DNA of 64,000 bases from Streptomyces vietnamensis (GCF_000830005.1 NZ_CP010407.1:7576001-7640000); one strand, 5' to 3'. Shown: positions 17,886-26,111, numbered from the stretch's first letter. The notes: generated by a model from the letters alone, not told the origin. A program made the numbers and translations.

Positions 17886-18653
17886 TTACTGCCCGGACGC
17901 GTCAGGCGGAAACAGTGATTCCAGGCGGCACCTGGGATCCTGCGATCCGGAATCGTTCCAGGTGACCTGTGGACACTTCTCGGGGTGGAACTCGGCGAAG
18001 AGGACCCGATGCGACCAGCGCCATCTGTCGCCGAAGCGCTCCATGTAGCTGTAGGACGGCTCCGGATCGCCTGGCCGCACCTGAACGACCTCGGCCCATT
18101 CCCCCTGCACCGCCACCTCTCGGAGACTGCCGGATGCCGCCTCGTCCAGCGTCGAGGACTCCGAGCTGGCGAAGAGTTCCCCCACAGCCTTGGCGCACTT
18201 GTCCGGGGCCGTGTCTTCCAACTTCTTGCGGTAGTCCACCGTCATGAGGGCACACACGGTCTCCCCATCTCCCCTCCGTACCGCTTCGGAGGTGGTGGTC
18301 CACGTGTCGCGCACACCAGCTTCGCCGGGCTGAGCTCCGACATCGCGGACGGATTTTCCGGTTCCCTGCGTGGCCCAGTACACGCCCCCACCCGTTCCGG
18401 CCAGGAGCAGGACCATGAGCGGGATCCACCAGCGCCCTCCCTTCTTGGTCGTGTTGTTGATGTCCCGGCCGGCGACGGTGCCCCGGTTGTCCCGGCCGAT
18501 GGACGGGCCGGTGCTCGGATTCGTGATGTTGTGGCCTGCCAGCAGTGCCCCGTCGCCCGCAGTGAACCTGGTGGAGGGGGGATGAGTGGGAGGGGGAGGT
18601 ACGGACGGCCGTGCCCCGTCGAGGGGATCGTCAGCGTCTCGGGCACCTGTCAT
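17886..18653 (-). CDS. Single-pass membrane protein, 255 aa
   Basis: The product has a Pro-rich N-terminus, then the motif region GHNITNPSTGPSIGRDNRGT and VAGRDINNTT. One hydrophobic segment follows (about residues 74-92, WWIPLMVLLLAGTGGGVYW), then an extracellular domain of about 160 residues with four Cys spread through it. Its ATG overlaps the stop of the upstream gene (18650-18653), implying coupled translation. The neighbour shares an analogous GDG-x-V/L-AG element, so the two probably work together. No known family was recognised. Beyond lies the terminator at 17838. Confidence 0.72.
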   Translation of the reverse strand: MTGARDADDPLDGARPSVPPPPTHPPSTRFTAGDGALLAGHNITNPSTGPSIGRDNRGTVAGRDINNTTKKGGRWWIPLMVLLLAGTGGGVYWATQGTGKSVRDVGAQPGEAGVRDTWTTTSEAVRRGDGETVCALMTVDYRKKLEDTAPDKCAKAVGELFASSESSTLDEAASGSLREVAVQGEWAEVVQVRPGDPEPSYSYMERFGDRWRWSHRVLFAEFHPEKCPQVTWNDSGSQDPRCRLESLFPPDASGQ

Positions 18654-19042
18654 GAGGAGATGGCGTCCTCTCCCGCTACTACGTCTCGAAGACCAGCACC
18701 GGAGAGGACGGAACCGTCTCCCGCCGCCATGTGCACATCTTCACCGGCATCGACCTGTGACGAGCCGTCACGAGGCACGCGGGCGTGTGACCGCTCGATG
18801 CTTCCCTGGGCCAGAAGCGAGCCGCGTCCGGCGCGCATGGTGATTACCGCGGATGGGGTGCTCGGCGTCCTCAAGAGGATCACCAGCGGCACGACAGCCG
18901 CGATGACGCCCGCGATTGCTCCGCAGACACTAGCCACCTGATCAGCCTGGTCCAGGTCTCCCAGAAGCGCCCAGGCTGCGAGCCCCAGGGCAACCAGCGT
19001 TGACAAGCACACCAAGGCCCCACAAAGAACGCGCTTCCACAT
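18650..19042 (-). CDS. Two-segment membrane protein, 130 aa
   Basis: Two hydrophobic segments (about 6-27 and 37-58) form a hairpin. The C-terminal half is cytoplasmic and polar with GDGSVLSGAGLRDVVAGEDA, echoing the AGRDI-type repeat of the downstream partner. AGGAAGC five bases before ATG 19042 supports the start. The ATGA overlap with the next gene indicates an operon, with the small zinc peptide upstream at 19132. The family was not recognised. It may be a membrane anchor or sensor in the STAND cluster. Confidence 0.7.
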   Translation of the reverse strand: MWKRVLCGALVCLSTLVALGLAAWALLGDLDQADQVASVCGAIAGVIAAVVPLVILLRTPSTPSAVITMRAGRGSLLAQGSIERSHARVPRDGSSQVDAGEDVHMAAGDGSVLSGAGLRDVVAGEDAISS

Positions 19043-19131
19043 TTCAGCTTCCTGTTCGAGGTGGTGGGAGTACGCGCCGCGAGGTACAAGTCCTCACCGG
19101 AGGATCAGGCCACACTGGCGCGATCGTGTGG

Positions 19132-19266
19132 TCAGCCACGGCCGTCGCATGCCTTGCAGTCGCCACTGCCGCGGCAGCTGTCGCACTTCCACACGCCGCG
19201 GTATCCGGTTCCGTCGCACGTGGTGCACTGCCCCTTGCCATCGCAGCGCTGGCACTTGTTCCACAT
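19132..19266 (-). CDS. Small zinc-finger peptide, 44 aa (four CxxC)
   Basis: The peptide consists almost wholly of DnaJ-type CxxCxGxG units: CQRCDGKG, CTTCDGTG, CDSCRGSG and CKACDGRG. It could bind two zinc ions and act as a mini chaperone or a protein/RNA-binding module. AAAGAGG six bases before ATG 19266 gives a strong ribosome site, supporting a real gene despite its size. It lies 89 bp upstream of the two membrane-protein genes on the same strand and is divergent from the STAND regulator. Confidence 0.75.
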   Translation of the reverse strand: MWNKCQRCDGKGQCTTCDGTGYRGVWKCDSCRGSGDCKACDGRG

Positions 19267-19430
19267 GGTGAATCCTCTTTCCGTCGGTGCATCGTCTGCG
19301 GTCCACTCCGGTCCGCTGTCGGGCGTCCGGTCACCCCCGAGCATCGGGGGCGGTCGAGATGATCGCCACGTTGTGCGAACAGTCATAATCAACGAATCAT
19401 CAAACTGAACATCCTGAAAGGTGAACAGAG
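19267..19430. promoter_or_regulatory. Divergent promoter region of the STAND cluster
   Basis: The 164-bp gap between the zinc-peptide gene and the HTH-STAND gene contains a 7-bp hairpin (CCCCCGA/TCGGGGG near 19336-19352). An AT-rich patch (19381-19412) suits promoters facing both ways. The HTH protein could bind here and control both directions. That is inference. Confidence 0.4.
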
Positions 19431-22052
19431 TTGGCAGGAAAGCCGGGACGTCGGGAGCAACCGCTCGATCCGCAGGCCGGCCCACTGGAACGCTTCGCGC
19501 TGGGTTTGCGTGACCTGCGTGAAAGGGCCGGCCTGACCTACATGGAGATGGCCGACATGGCCCATTTCTCGGCCAGTACCCTTTCCCAGGCCGCTGCTGG
19601 GCGTCGACTCCCCACCCTGCAGGTGCTGCTGGCCTACGTCCGCGCCTGCGGCGCGGATCCAGACCCATGGGAAAAGCGCTGGGAGCAAGTCCGGCACGAC
19701 ATGTTCGGTCCAGAGAAGGAACGGACATCTGTGTCATTCGACTCGCGCGACGTGGGTCTGGAGGAAGCCACTAGTTTTGTGGGCCGCGAGGGCGAACTCG
19801 AGGTAGGCAGCGAAATGATCGAACGCTGCCGACTGGTCACATTGGCCGGAGTCGGCGGTGTGGGCAAGACGCGGTTGGCCGGACGACTTGTCCGACACGT
19901 GGCCGGCCGCTTCAAGGATGGCAGCTACCGCGTGGAGCTGGCCGATGTCAACCGCGGCGATGCCGTCGCGGCAGCGGTCGCCGCGGCGGTCGGTGTGCAG
20001 ACCGCAGCCGAGCAGGATCCTCTGGATGAACTCACCAGAGCGTTACAGGGGCGTAGCGTGCTCCTCCTGCTCGACAACTGTGAGCACGTTCTGGATGCGA
20101 GCGCTCAAACCGTCCGCGCCCTGCTCACGCTCTTGCCGGAGCTCCGCATCCTCACCACCAGTCGGCAGCCCCTCGATATCGGGGAAGAGTATGTGTTGCA
20201 GGTGAAGCCCTTGGCCTTGCCCGTCCTGGGGGGCGGCCATCGAGGCGAAGCCGGTGACGAGGTCGAGTTTCGCGCGGCCTCGCCGGCGGTCACCCTTTTC
20301 GTCGACCGAGCAAGGGCCGCGTCTCCAGGCTTCCGGGTGACGAGGGCGAATCAGACCGTTCTCGCCCAAGTATGCCGAACGCTGGACGGGCTGCCTCTCG
20401 CGCTGGAGATCGCCGCACGTCGGCTGCGCACGCTGACTCTCGACGAGCTCCTCGAACGGCTGGATCACCGGTTCGCTCTCCTCGGCCCTGGCGGACGCGA
20501 CCGTACGGCTCACCCTCGTCACCATGCGTTGCGCGCGCTCTTCGACTGGAGCTACGAGCTGTGCACCGATGCCGAGCGAGCCGCCTGGCAGCAGCTGTCC
20601 CTGTGCTCCGGCGGAGTCTTGCTCACTGATGCCGAGCAACTCTGCGGGCGCACCGCGGCAGACGAAGCGCAGGACATTGCCACCCCTGAAGAAGTCTTCG
20701 AGTCCCTGGCCGGGCTCGTGGACAAGTCATTGCTCACGAGGGTGGAGACAGGCGGCCGGAGCCGCCTGTACATGCTCGAGACCGTCCGGGCCTACGGGCA
20801 GGAGCGCCTGGCGGAGAGTGGTCAGGCGCAGGGCGCACTGCGTCGTCATCGCGCCTGGTACCTCGGCCTCGCCGCACAGGCCGGGGCAGCCTACGGATCG
20901 TCCGAACAGGCCGACTGGCTGCGGCGCCTACGCTCCGAGCACGCGAATTTGCGGCAGATCGTGACGTCACCCCAGGCAGCCGGCGAGCCTGCGGAGACGG
21001 TGCTGCGTGCGTCCCTTGGCCTGTGGCTGCACTGCCTGACCTCAGGCCATGTGGGAGAGGGTGCTCAGTGGATGCGAAGGATCATCGAGCGGCACCCGCT
21101 CCCACCCCATCCGGAGACGACCCTGACGTGGTGCCGGGCCGTATGGGTTGCCAGCTTTCTGCTGATCCTTCACGGGGACCGCACAAGCACCCTCGAGATG
21201 ATCGGCCGGGGTGAACAGGCTTTGGCGGCTGTGCCCGATGTGGACGTCACGGCGTCCGAGGTGGCCGGGGCCGAACTGACCGCGGCGTTCCTGCAACTGC
21301 GGAGCCTGATGGCGCTGATGGCCGAGGATGCCGAGGGCTGCGCACGCTACGCGCTGTCCGCACTGGGGACGGGGCACTGGTCCGTGATGCTGCTGACGAA
21401 ACCGCAGTGCATCGCCCAACTCGGCTTCTCCGCCGTCATCCAAGGTGACCACGCTCGCTCCACCACGCTGCTTCAAGAGGCCTTGGACATGTCCGAAGCG
21501 CAGGGAGACACCTGGCACCGCTGCTATCTGTTGTGGGCCCTCGCGATCGAGCACGGAGAGACAGGGCGAGCGAAGGAGGCTCTCGGTCTGCTCCGACGCG
21601 CGCTCCAGCACGCCTGGGAGATCGACGAACAGATGGGAGAGGCGACGCTGAGCGAGACACTTGCTTGGGTACTTGCTTCCTGCGGTGGCGCCCGCTCAGC
21701 GGCCCTGGTGCTGGGGGCCGCGGATCGCGTCTGGCACCCGTCCGGCGTTCCTCGGCTCTTCGGATTCGCCGCTATGGCCGCCCACCGTGAGCGAGGCCTG
21801 GACCATGCCCGCCAAGCACTCGGAGAGACGGAGTACGTACGGGCGTATCGAGAAGGTCAACAGCTGGGTTTGCGCGCGGCGCTGGAGATGGTGTTCGAGG
21901 ACGTGGACCAGCTCACCGATCAGGACGGGACGTCGGCACCGATTGAGGACGAGAATCCAGACAGTGGTCACGCCGGAGCGGGACGATGGCATGGCACGGC
22001 AAGTCATTCCCCGGTAGCTCCTCGCCACTGGAACGTACGCGCGCGGGAGTGA
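19431..22052 (+). CDS. HTH-STAND ATPase (XRE + NB-ARC + TPR-like), 873 aa
   Basis: Residues 20-75 form an XRE-type helix-turn-helix (YMEMADMAHFSASTLSQAA). SFVGREGELE (115-124) opens the NTPase, followed by the P-loop AGVGGVGKTRLA (139-150), Walker B VLLLLDNCEHVLD, ILTTSRQPLDIGEE and the GLPLALEIAARRL motif. The C-terminal 400 residues are helical repeats of TPR style. It lacks the C-terminal LuxR domain of related AfsR/LuxR-like regulators. STAND proteins switch on when the repeat domain senses a ligand. TTG 19431 is the start, with GAAAGG upstream. It may be a regulator of, or sensor for, the divergent small operon. Confidence 0.85.
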   Translation: MAGKPGRREQPLDPQAGPLERFALGLRDLRERAGLTYMEMADMAHFSASTLSQAAAGRRLPTLQVLLAYVRACGADPDPWEKRWEQVRHDMFGPEKERTSVSFDSRDVGLEEATSFVGREGELEVGSEMIERCRLVTLAGVGGVGKTRLAGRLVRHVAGRFKDGSYRVELADVNRGDAVAAAVAAAVGVQTAAEQDPLDELTRALQGRSVLLLLDNCEHVLDASAQTVRALLTLLPELRILTTSRQPLDIGEEYVLQVKPLALPVLGGGHRGEAGDEVEFRAASPAVTLFVDRARAASPGFRVTRANQTVLAQVCRTLDGLPLALEIAARRLRTLTLDELLERLDHRFALLGPGGRDRTAHPRHHALRALFDWSYELCTDAERAAWQQLSLCSGGVLLTDAEQLCGRTAADEAQDIATPEEVFESLAGLVDKSLLTRVETGGRSRLYMLETVRAYGQERLAESGQAQGALRRHRAWYLGLAAQAGAAYGSSEQADWLRRLRSEHANLRQIVTSPQAAGEPAETVLRASLGLWLHCLTSGHVGEGAQWMRRIIERHPLPPHPETTLTWCRAVWVASFLLILHGDRTSTLEMIGRGEQALAAVPDVDVTASEVAGAELTAAFLQLRSLMALMAEDAEGCARYALSALGTGHWSVMLLTKPQCIAQLGFSAVIQGDHARSTTLLQEALDMSEAQGDTWHRCYLLWALAIEHGETGRAKEALGLLRRALQHAWEIDEQMGEATLSETLAWVLASCGGARSAALVLGAADRVWHPSGVPRLFGFAAMAAHRERGLDHARQALGETEYVRAYREGQQLGLRAALEMVFEDVDQLTDQDGTSAPIEDENPDSGHAGAGRWHGTASHSPVAPRHWNVRARE

Positions 22053-22135
22053 GGTCGGGGTTGTCCTTGCGGAGATCGGCGGACACCAACAAGGACAACC
22101 CCGACCGTCAGGTGCGGTTGAGCTTCCTGGGCTGA
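22053..22135 (+). repeat. Dispersed leader-peptide module, copy R3 (strong hairpin)
   Basis: A perfect 17-bp inverted repeat (22053-22069 and 22090-22106, 20-base loop) encloses CGGAGA, the Shine-Dalgarno position. The conserved frame 22079-22135 reads ADTNKDNPDRQVRLSFLG and stop; GCG replaces the GTG of other copies, so a start would have to be the upstream TTG in this copy. It begins right after the stop of the STAND gene and ends in the truncated RDF gene. Confidence 0.6.
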
Positions 22136-22526
22136 GACTTTCCATGTCTGCGACGGAACTCGGTTCTTGGAGCCGGCGGGCGGACGGGGATCGCTGTGTG
22201 GTTGTCCGACGAGCCTGGCTGACCGAAGGGCGGCAGCCCAGGCAGGGCGCGGGCCGACGCCGGAGGTCCGAATAGGCTTCCGGCTGGCGGACCTTCCCGA
22301 ACTGGGGGTGTTGCCCCTCGTGTCGACGTCATGGGAACTTGCTGCAGAGCTCCCCGCGTTGACTGCCGTCCTGGACGCGGTGGCTGTTCCGGCCGTGGGT
22401 GCGCTGCGGTACGAACTGGTGGAGTTCACCACGCGCTCCGGGATCGACGTGAGCTACAGGCGACCGGTCGTTGAGATCGGCAGGACCCAGGCCCTCGCCC
22501 AGGAGGCGATGCGACTGGCGGCATGA
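22131..22526 (+). pseudogene. Recombination directionality factor, 5'-truncated
   Basis: The open frame reads ETFHVCDGTRFLEP, then LCGCPTSLADRRAAAQAGRG and GFRLADLPELGVLPLVSTSW, ending ELVEFTTRSGIDVSYRRPVV. This Cys-bearing pattern (CDG...CGCP...LADxPELG) matches phage and integrative-element recombination directionality factors, which steer an integrase towards excision. The 5' part is missing and the frame begins inside module R3. No integrase was found nearby, so it is a relic of a lost prophage or ICE. Confidence 0.55.
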
Positions 22527-22817
22527 CGCTGGTCCGCTGGCTGCCGGCGTCGTCCAGGTGAGGCCCCGAATTTAATCGGTGGTGCTGGGCCTGGGGCGGG
22601 GCGGGGTGCGGTGACCGTACGCTCCCTGTCCATGAGGAGGGCGGCCCGCTCATGGTCGACCACGTCCGCCGACACCTACGCGCTGCAGGGGCGCTGTGCG
22701 TTTATGGGCTTCGCGGTCGACGGCTCCGTTCCTGCCTTCCGCGCCGCGGGCGGCTTCGTTCGGCTGGAGGCCGCTGGCCGCTGACGTGTCTCCTGGCGCG
22801 ATGGCCTATGAAGCGGC
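22527..22817. other. Gap with one doubtful small frame
   Basis: Between the RDF relic and the TetR gene there is only a 50-codon frame on the plus strand (22632-22784, product ending GGFVRLEAAGR) without a convincing ribosome site. No repeat or RNA gene was seen. The TetR gene ends at the right border, so part may serve as its terminator region. Confidence 0.25.
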
Positions 22818-23411
22818 CTACTCGGCCCGGACGGACGCCCAGATGCGGTCCGAGAGAATCCGGGCCGCCTGGTTGAGGTCGATGTCCTCCGGGGTGGCGA
22901 GCCAGCGGTGGGCGGCCACCGCGACCGGGCCGACGACCAGGACCTCCAAGAGCGGGCCGGGGAGGGGTGCGATGTCGCCCGAGTCGACCCAGCGCCGCAG
23001 GTGGTCGGCGACCCGGGGGAAGTGGTCCGGTTCGACGCCGCGGGCCCGGTCGGCGTCGACGGCCAGATAGCTGGAGTACGCCGAGCCGTGCAGGTAGCGG
23101 GCCACGGCCGGGTTCTCCTGGATGAAGCGCAGGTACGTGGTCACGAACGACCGGATGCCGGTACGGGCGGTCCGGGAGCGATCGACGGTGGCGAGCGCCG
23201 CCGTGTACGTCTGCCCCAGGCAGTGCCCGTACAGCGCCGCCGCCAGGCCGTCGAAGCTGCCGAAGTGGTGGTACAGGCTGCCGAGGCTGACCCCGCTCGC
23301 CTTCGTCACCGCGTTGACGGTGAACCCGGCCTGCCCCGACGCGGCGAACACCTCCAGTGCCGCGGTCAGGAGGCGTTCGACGGTGGCCTCGCCACGGGAC
23401 TGCTTTGCCAT
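22818..23411 (-). CDS. TetR family transcriptional regulator
   Basis: The protein has 197 residues from ATG 23411. The N-terminal helix-turn-helix reads FTVNAVTKASGVSLGSLYHH with the usual HHF ending of the recognition region. The C-terminal ligand domain is helical, of the TetR_C type seen in small-molecule sensors. Longer upstream frames into 23957 would overlap the divergent gene and lack a ribosome site. The divergent gap to 23497 contains a 17-bp palindrome, the likely operator. It should repress itself and the small membrane-protein gene opposite. Confidence 0.9.
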   Translation of the reverse strand: MAKQSRGEATVERLLTAALEVFAASGQAGFTVNAVTKASGVSLGSLYHHFGSFDGLAAALYGHCLGQTYTAALATVDRSRTARTGIRSFVTTYLRFIQENPAVARYLHGSAYSSYLAVDADRARGVEPDHFPRVADHLRRWVDSGDIAPLPGPLLEVLVVGPVAVAAHRWLATPEDIDLNQAARILSDRIWASVRAE

Positions 23412-23470
23412 GGAGGGAGTATAGGCACATGAAGAACTGAAATATTTTTCTAGAAATAATCTCCACAGTG

Positions 23471-23487
23471 ATGGTCCGCCGGACCAT
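23471..23487. promoter_or_regulatory. Probable TetR operator
   Basis: The 17-bp palindrome ATGGTCCGCCGGACCAT, symmetric about its central base, lies 10 bp before the start of the gene at 23497 in an otherwise AT-rich divergent promoter. Size and position fit a TetR-dimer site. Confidence 0.7.
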
Positions 23488-23496
23488 ACTGCGACC

Positions 23497-23847
23497 ATGG
23501 ATGATCTGTTGATGAAGCTTGTCTCCGCCGCCCTCACCGGTGGGCTGATCGCCCTGGCCGGATACGCCGGCGCCGCGCGCCGTCGCCGCCAGGCCGCTCG
23601 CGCGGAGGCCACCCGGACCTCCACCGAGGACCCCACCCAGGCGCTGCTGCGGCACGCCGAGGAGGCCGACCGCGACCGGGACGAACTGGCCGCCCAGGGC
23701 CGGCTTGCCGAAGCGCTCGACCACGCCCGGGAGTCCGTCGACCACTGGACCGCCCTCACCCAGGCACGAGTCGGCCGGTTCCAGGCTGAGCGGCAGACCG
23801 CGCTGCGCCGTCTCGAGGAGCTGCGCAGCCGCGCCGGATCGGCCTGA
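23497..23847 (+). CDS. Small membrane-anchored coiled-coil protein, 116 aa
   Basis: A single N-terminal hydrophobic segment (about 6-27, VSAALTGGLIALAGYAGAA) is followed by a basic patch RRRRQAAR and a long Glu/Arg/Ala helix likely to be coiled coil (about 50-112). The topology is probably N-out, C-in. It is divergent from, and presumably controlled by, the TetR regulator, whose operator lies just before its ATG. No enzyme motif is present. Function unknown. Confidence 0.7.
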   Translation: MDDLLMKLVSAALTGGLIALAGYAGAARRRRQAARAEATRTSTEDPTQALLRHAEEADRDRDELAAQGRLAEALDHARESVDHWTALTQARVGRFQAERQTALRRLEELRSRAGSA

Positions 23848-23910
23848 GCGCGTAGGGACTCCCCGTGACCGTCGCCAACCGGGCCGGCCGCGGCCGGGAC
23901 CCGGCCGGCC

Positions 23911-23979
23911 GTGGACCTGCGCCGCGGGGAGGCCGCCGACATGGCCGCCGTGCACACGGCCGCGTTCCGGCATCGTTGA
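23911..23979 (+). pseudogene. GNAT acetyltransferase N-terminal fragment
   Basis: The 22-codon frame VDLRRGEAADMAAVHTAAFR resembles the first strand and helix of GNAT acetyltransferases. It stops at once, with no continuation in any frame. Weak evidence; a chance match is possible. Confidence 0.3.
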
Positions 23980-24103
23980 GCAGGGCCGAGCCGATGGGGC
24001 GCCCGTCAGTCGTGTCGACTGCGCGGCGGGTCGATACTCCGGGGCTGGACGGTAGGCCGTGATCTCCGGGCCGCCTCGATGGCCGGCAGGGCGAGGTCGT
24101 TGC

Positions 24104-24147
24104 GAAGCCGTCCGTCGGCGTGAGTGGTCACGCCGGCGGACGGCTTC
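24104..24147. terminator. Long hairpin
   Basis: Arms of 20 bases (GAAGCCGTCCG... and its near-complement ending CGGACGGCTTC) pair with one mismatch around a 4-base loop. It lies in a 590-bp gene-free stretch (23848-24437) that otherwise shows only the GNAT fragment and a promoter. It could end transcription from either side or be a remnant of a mobile end. Confidence 0.55.
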
Positions 24148-24354
24148 GTCATGTCCGGGTAGGGGGCGGGGGATTCGCGTCGAAACCCGGGGAGGACCTG
24201 ATGCCGTTGGCGCCCCTTGTGGCTCGCGCTGCTGGGTGCTGCTCCTGCTGGGGTAACAAGAAGTGCGGAGCGCCGGCCCGAGGCGGAAACGTCTGAGGCT
24301 TCTGCCCTGTGTGGTCGACGGCCGCTGAGCCGCAACGCTGCAGAGCAGTGCTAT

Positions 24355-24395
24355 GTCAACGCCGTTGACGGGGCTGGGCGTGGCCTGTCTACGAT
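24355..24395 (+). promoter_or_regulatory. Promoter with overlapping palindrome, for DUF3237 gene
   Basis: TTGACG (24365-24370) and TACGAT (24390-24395) are separated by 19 bases, a slightly long vegetative-type promoter. The palindrome GTCAACGCCGTTGAC (24355-24369) covers the -35 box and could be a repressor site. The start codon follows at 24438. Confidence 0.5.
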
Positions 24396-24437
24396 CTGCC
24401 ACACCGCCACGCCAGCCCCGCAGCCTTACGGAGTGCC

Positions 24438-24932
24438 GTGATTGCCCCAGAGTCGCAGACCGTCGTCGGGCCGGGTTTCACCCCCGCCCTCGACTTCGCC
24501 TTCGAGGTCCGTGCTTTCCTTGCGCCCTCCCTGCACATCGGACACGGTTCAGGCGAAGTCACCGAGTACGTCCCCATCTCCGGCGGCACTGTCGATGGCC
24601 CCCGCCTGCGCGGCACTGTCCTGGCCGGCGGCGGCGACTGGTGCGACAGACGCGGCGGGGTCTACCAGCTCGATGCCCGATACCTCCTTCAAGCCGACGA
24701 CGGCGCGGTCATCGACATCACCAACCGCGGTTACTACCACGAGGACGACCCCACGGCCCCCGCCCAGTACGACGGCGCCCTGCAGGTGTCCGAGGCAGGT
24801 GTGTACTACCGAACCTCCCCCGTCTTCCGCACCGCCGCCTCCGCCCATCTCTGGCTCGCCCGCACCGTCTTCATCGGTCTCGCCCGCGGCGACGACTCCG
24901 AAGTCGCCATCCGCTTCTACTCCGTGACCTGA
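24438..24932 (+). CDS. DUF3237 (UPF0311) family protein
   Basis: The protein has 164 residues, is soluble and beta-rich. The pattern VPISGGTVDGPRLRGTVLAG and GGDWCDRRGGVYQLDARYLL, then VIDITNRGYYH, is that of DUF3237, a small beta-barrel family of unknown activity often found near oxidoreductases. GTG 24438 is preceded by ACGGAG at about five bases. It stands as a single gene with its own promoter and a palindrome at 24355. An IS5 relic begins just downstream on the other strand. Confidence 0.88.
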   Translation: MIAPESQTVVGPGFTPALDFAFEVRAFLAPSLHIGHGSGEVTEYVPISGGTVDGPRLRGTVLAGGGDWCDRRGGVYQLDARYLLQADDGAVIDITNRGYYHEDDPTAPAQYDGALQVSEAGVYYRTSPVFRTAASAHLWLARTVFIGLARGDDSEVAIRFYSVT

Positions 24933-24938
24933 CCGCCG

Positions 24939-25100
24939 CACATTGATGCCCGCGGTGTTGTCGTGGGTGTTCGCGGCGAGAACGACGATCGCGATGACCA
25001 GGCCGAGAACGTCCACCGCCAGTCCGCGCTTGCGGCCCGGCACCCGCTTGGCTGGTCATGGCTGCTCGTGGCGGCGGGGACCCCGGCGGCCACATGGACA
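24939..25100 (-). pseudogene. IS5-like transposase fragment
   Basis: Read leftward, PGRKRGLAVDVLGLVIAIVV is followed by LAANTHDNTAGINV, the segment around the second catalytic strand of IS5-family transposases. Flanking parts are missing or out of frame. It fills most of the gap before 25278. Confidence 0.6.
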
Positions 25101-25277
25101 CTCTGGGGCTTCAGGACCACCAGGGTCGGGTCCTGCAAGACGCCGGGCCCGTGGACCTGACGCCCGGCGCTCCGACAGCGGCGGGTTGGAATTCCAGCCT
25201 GCCCGGTTCTGGCTCTTGCGCAACGTTCCGTGGCGGTGCCGACGCATGAGAATTCAACGAACGGGGATGACAGCTGG

Positions 25278-26111
25278 GTGAAGAGCAGGGGGTACGGCAA
25301 CGCTTGGTACCGCGGGCGGCTGCCCCACTGGTTACGGGGGCTGCTCGTCCTCGCGGCCGGGTGGGGAGTCCTGCTCTGCGGTCAGCAGGTCGCTGAAGGC
25401 TACGGAGCGACCATGGAGTACCGCGACGCACCGGTCTGCCAGGGCGAGGGCCGGAGCGGGGACGGGGATGAGGGGGAACTGTGCGTGCGGCGCGAAGCGG
25501 GCACGGTACTCGACCGGCGGACGGGTGAGCGCTGCACGTCCAACGGCACGAGCGGCGGCACGACGGGAGGCATCACCACCGGAGGCATCACGGCCGGAGG
25601 CGGTATGAACACCGCCGGTGGCGCCATCGGCGGGGTGACGGCTGGCGGGGTGACCACCGCCGGAGGCGGAGGCGGCGGTACGACCTGTACGACGTATTAC
25701 GACCTGAAGGTCCAACGGCTGGGCAGTACCACCTGGTTGGGCGTGGGGTCGAAGACGTACCACGACGCCAGGAAGGGTGACCACGCCGAAGTCCGGCTGT
25801 GGCAGGGGGACGTCGTGGAGCTGAGGGTTCGCGGCCACGTCGACTCCTACGCGCCCTCCTCGCAGCAGGCGGTTCTCCCGTGGCTCGCGTTGGGTTGCCT
25901 GATCCTGGCGGGCGGTGCATGGGCATTGCTGAGCGGGCGGCTCTCCGGCCTCTTCGCCTTCCCCAACTTCGGCTTGCTGTTCGTGGCCGTTGGGGTCGGC
26001 TGGCTCGGCTCCATGGCACTGTTCGGCGGCCACCCCGTGATCTGGGTGTTCGCCATCGTGTGGACGGGCTTCGCGGTCTTCTGGACCGTGGGTGCCTGGC
26101 GGGACGGGTAG
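25278..26111 (+). CDS. Membrane protein with Gly/Thr-repeat loop
   Basis: From GTG 25278 the product has about 277 residues; GTG 25230 is an alternative but overlaps the IS relic. One membrane segment lies near the N-terminus and three near the C-terminus (from WLALGCLILAGGAWALL to FAIVWTGFAVFWTVG). The extracytoplasmic middle contains degenerate 5-6-residue repeats of the form GG-I/V-T-T/A (about 25550-25680), then a beta-rich part (YYDLKVQRLGSTTWLGVGS). The layout recalls DUF3592-type proteins. Function unknown. Strong low-complexity repeats suggest variable length between strains. Confidence 0.65.
   Translation: MKSRGYGNAWYRGRLPHWLRGLLVLAAGWGVLLCGQQVAEGYGATMEYRDAPVCQGEGRSGDGDEGELCVRREAGTVLDRRTGERCTSNGTSGGTTGGITTGGITAGGGMNTAGGAIGGVTAGGVTTAGGGGGGTTCTTYYDLKVQRLGSTTWLGVGSKTYHDARKGDHAEVRLWQGDVVELRVRGHVDSYAPSSQQAVLPWLALGCLILAGGAWALLSGRLSGLFAFPNFGLLFVAVGVGWLGSMALFGGHPVIWVFAIVWTGFAVFWTVGAWRDG

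Noticed and set aside
19431-22052. SARP- or LuxR-type activator
   Set aside because: There is no BTAD region after the HTH and no C-terminal LuxR helix-turn-helix. The DNA-binding part is XRE-like.
24438-25043. Minus-strand frame through the DUF3237 gene as a full transposase
   Set aside because: Only its first 35 codons (25043-24939) look like IS5; the rest is the antisense of DUF3237.
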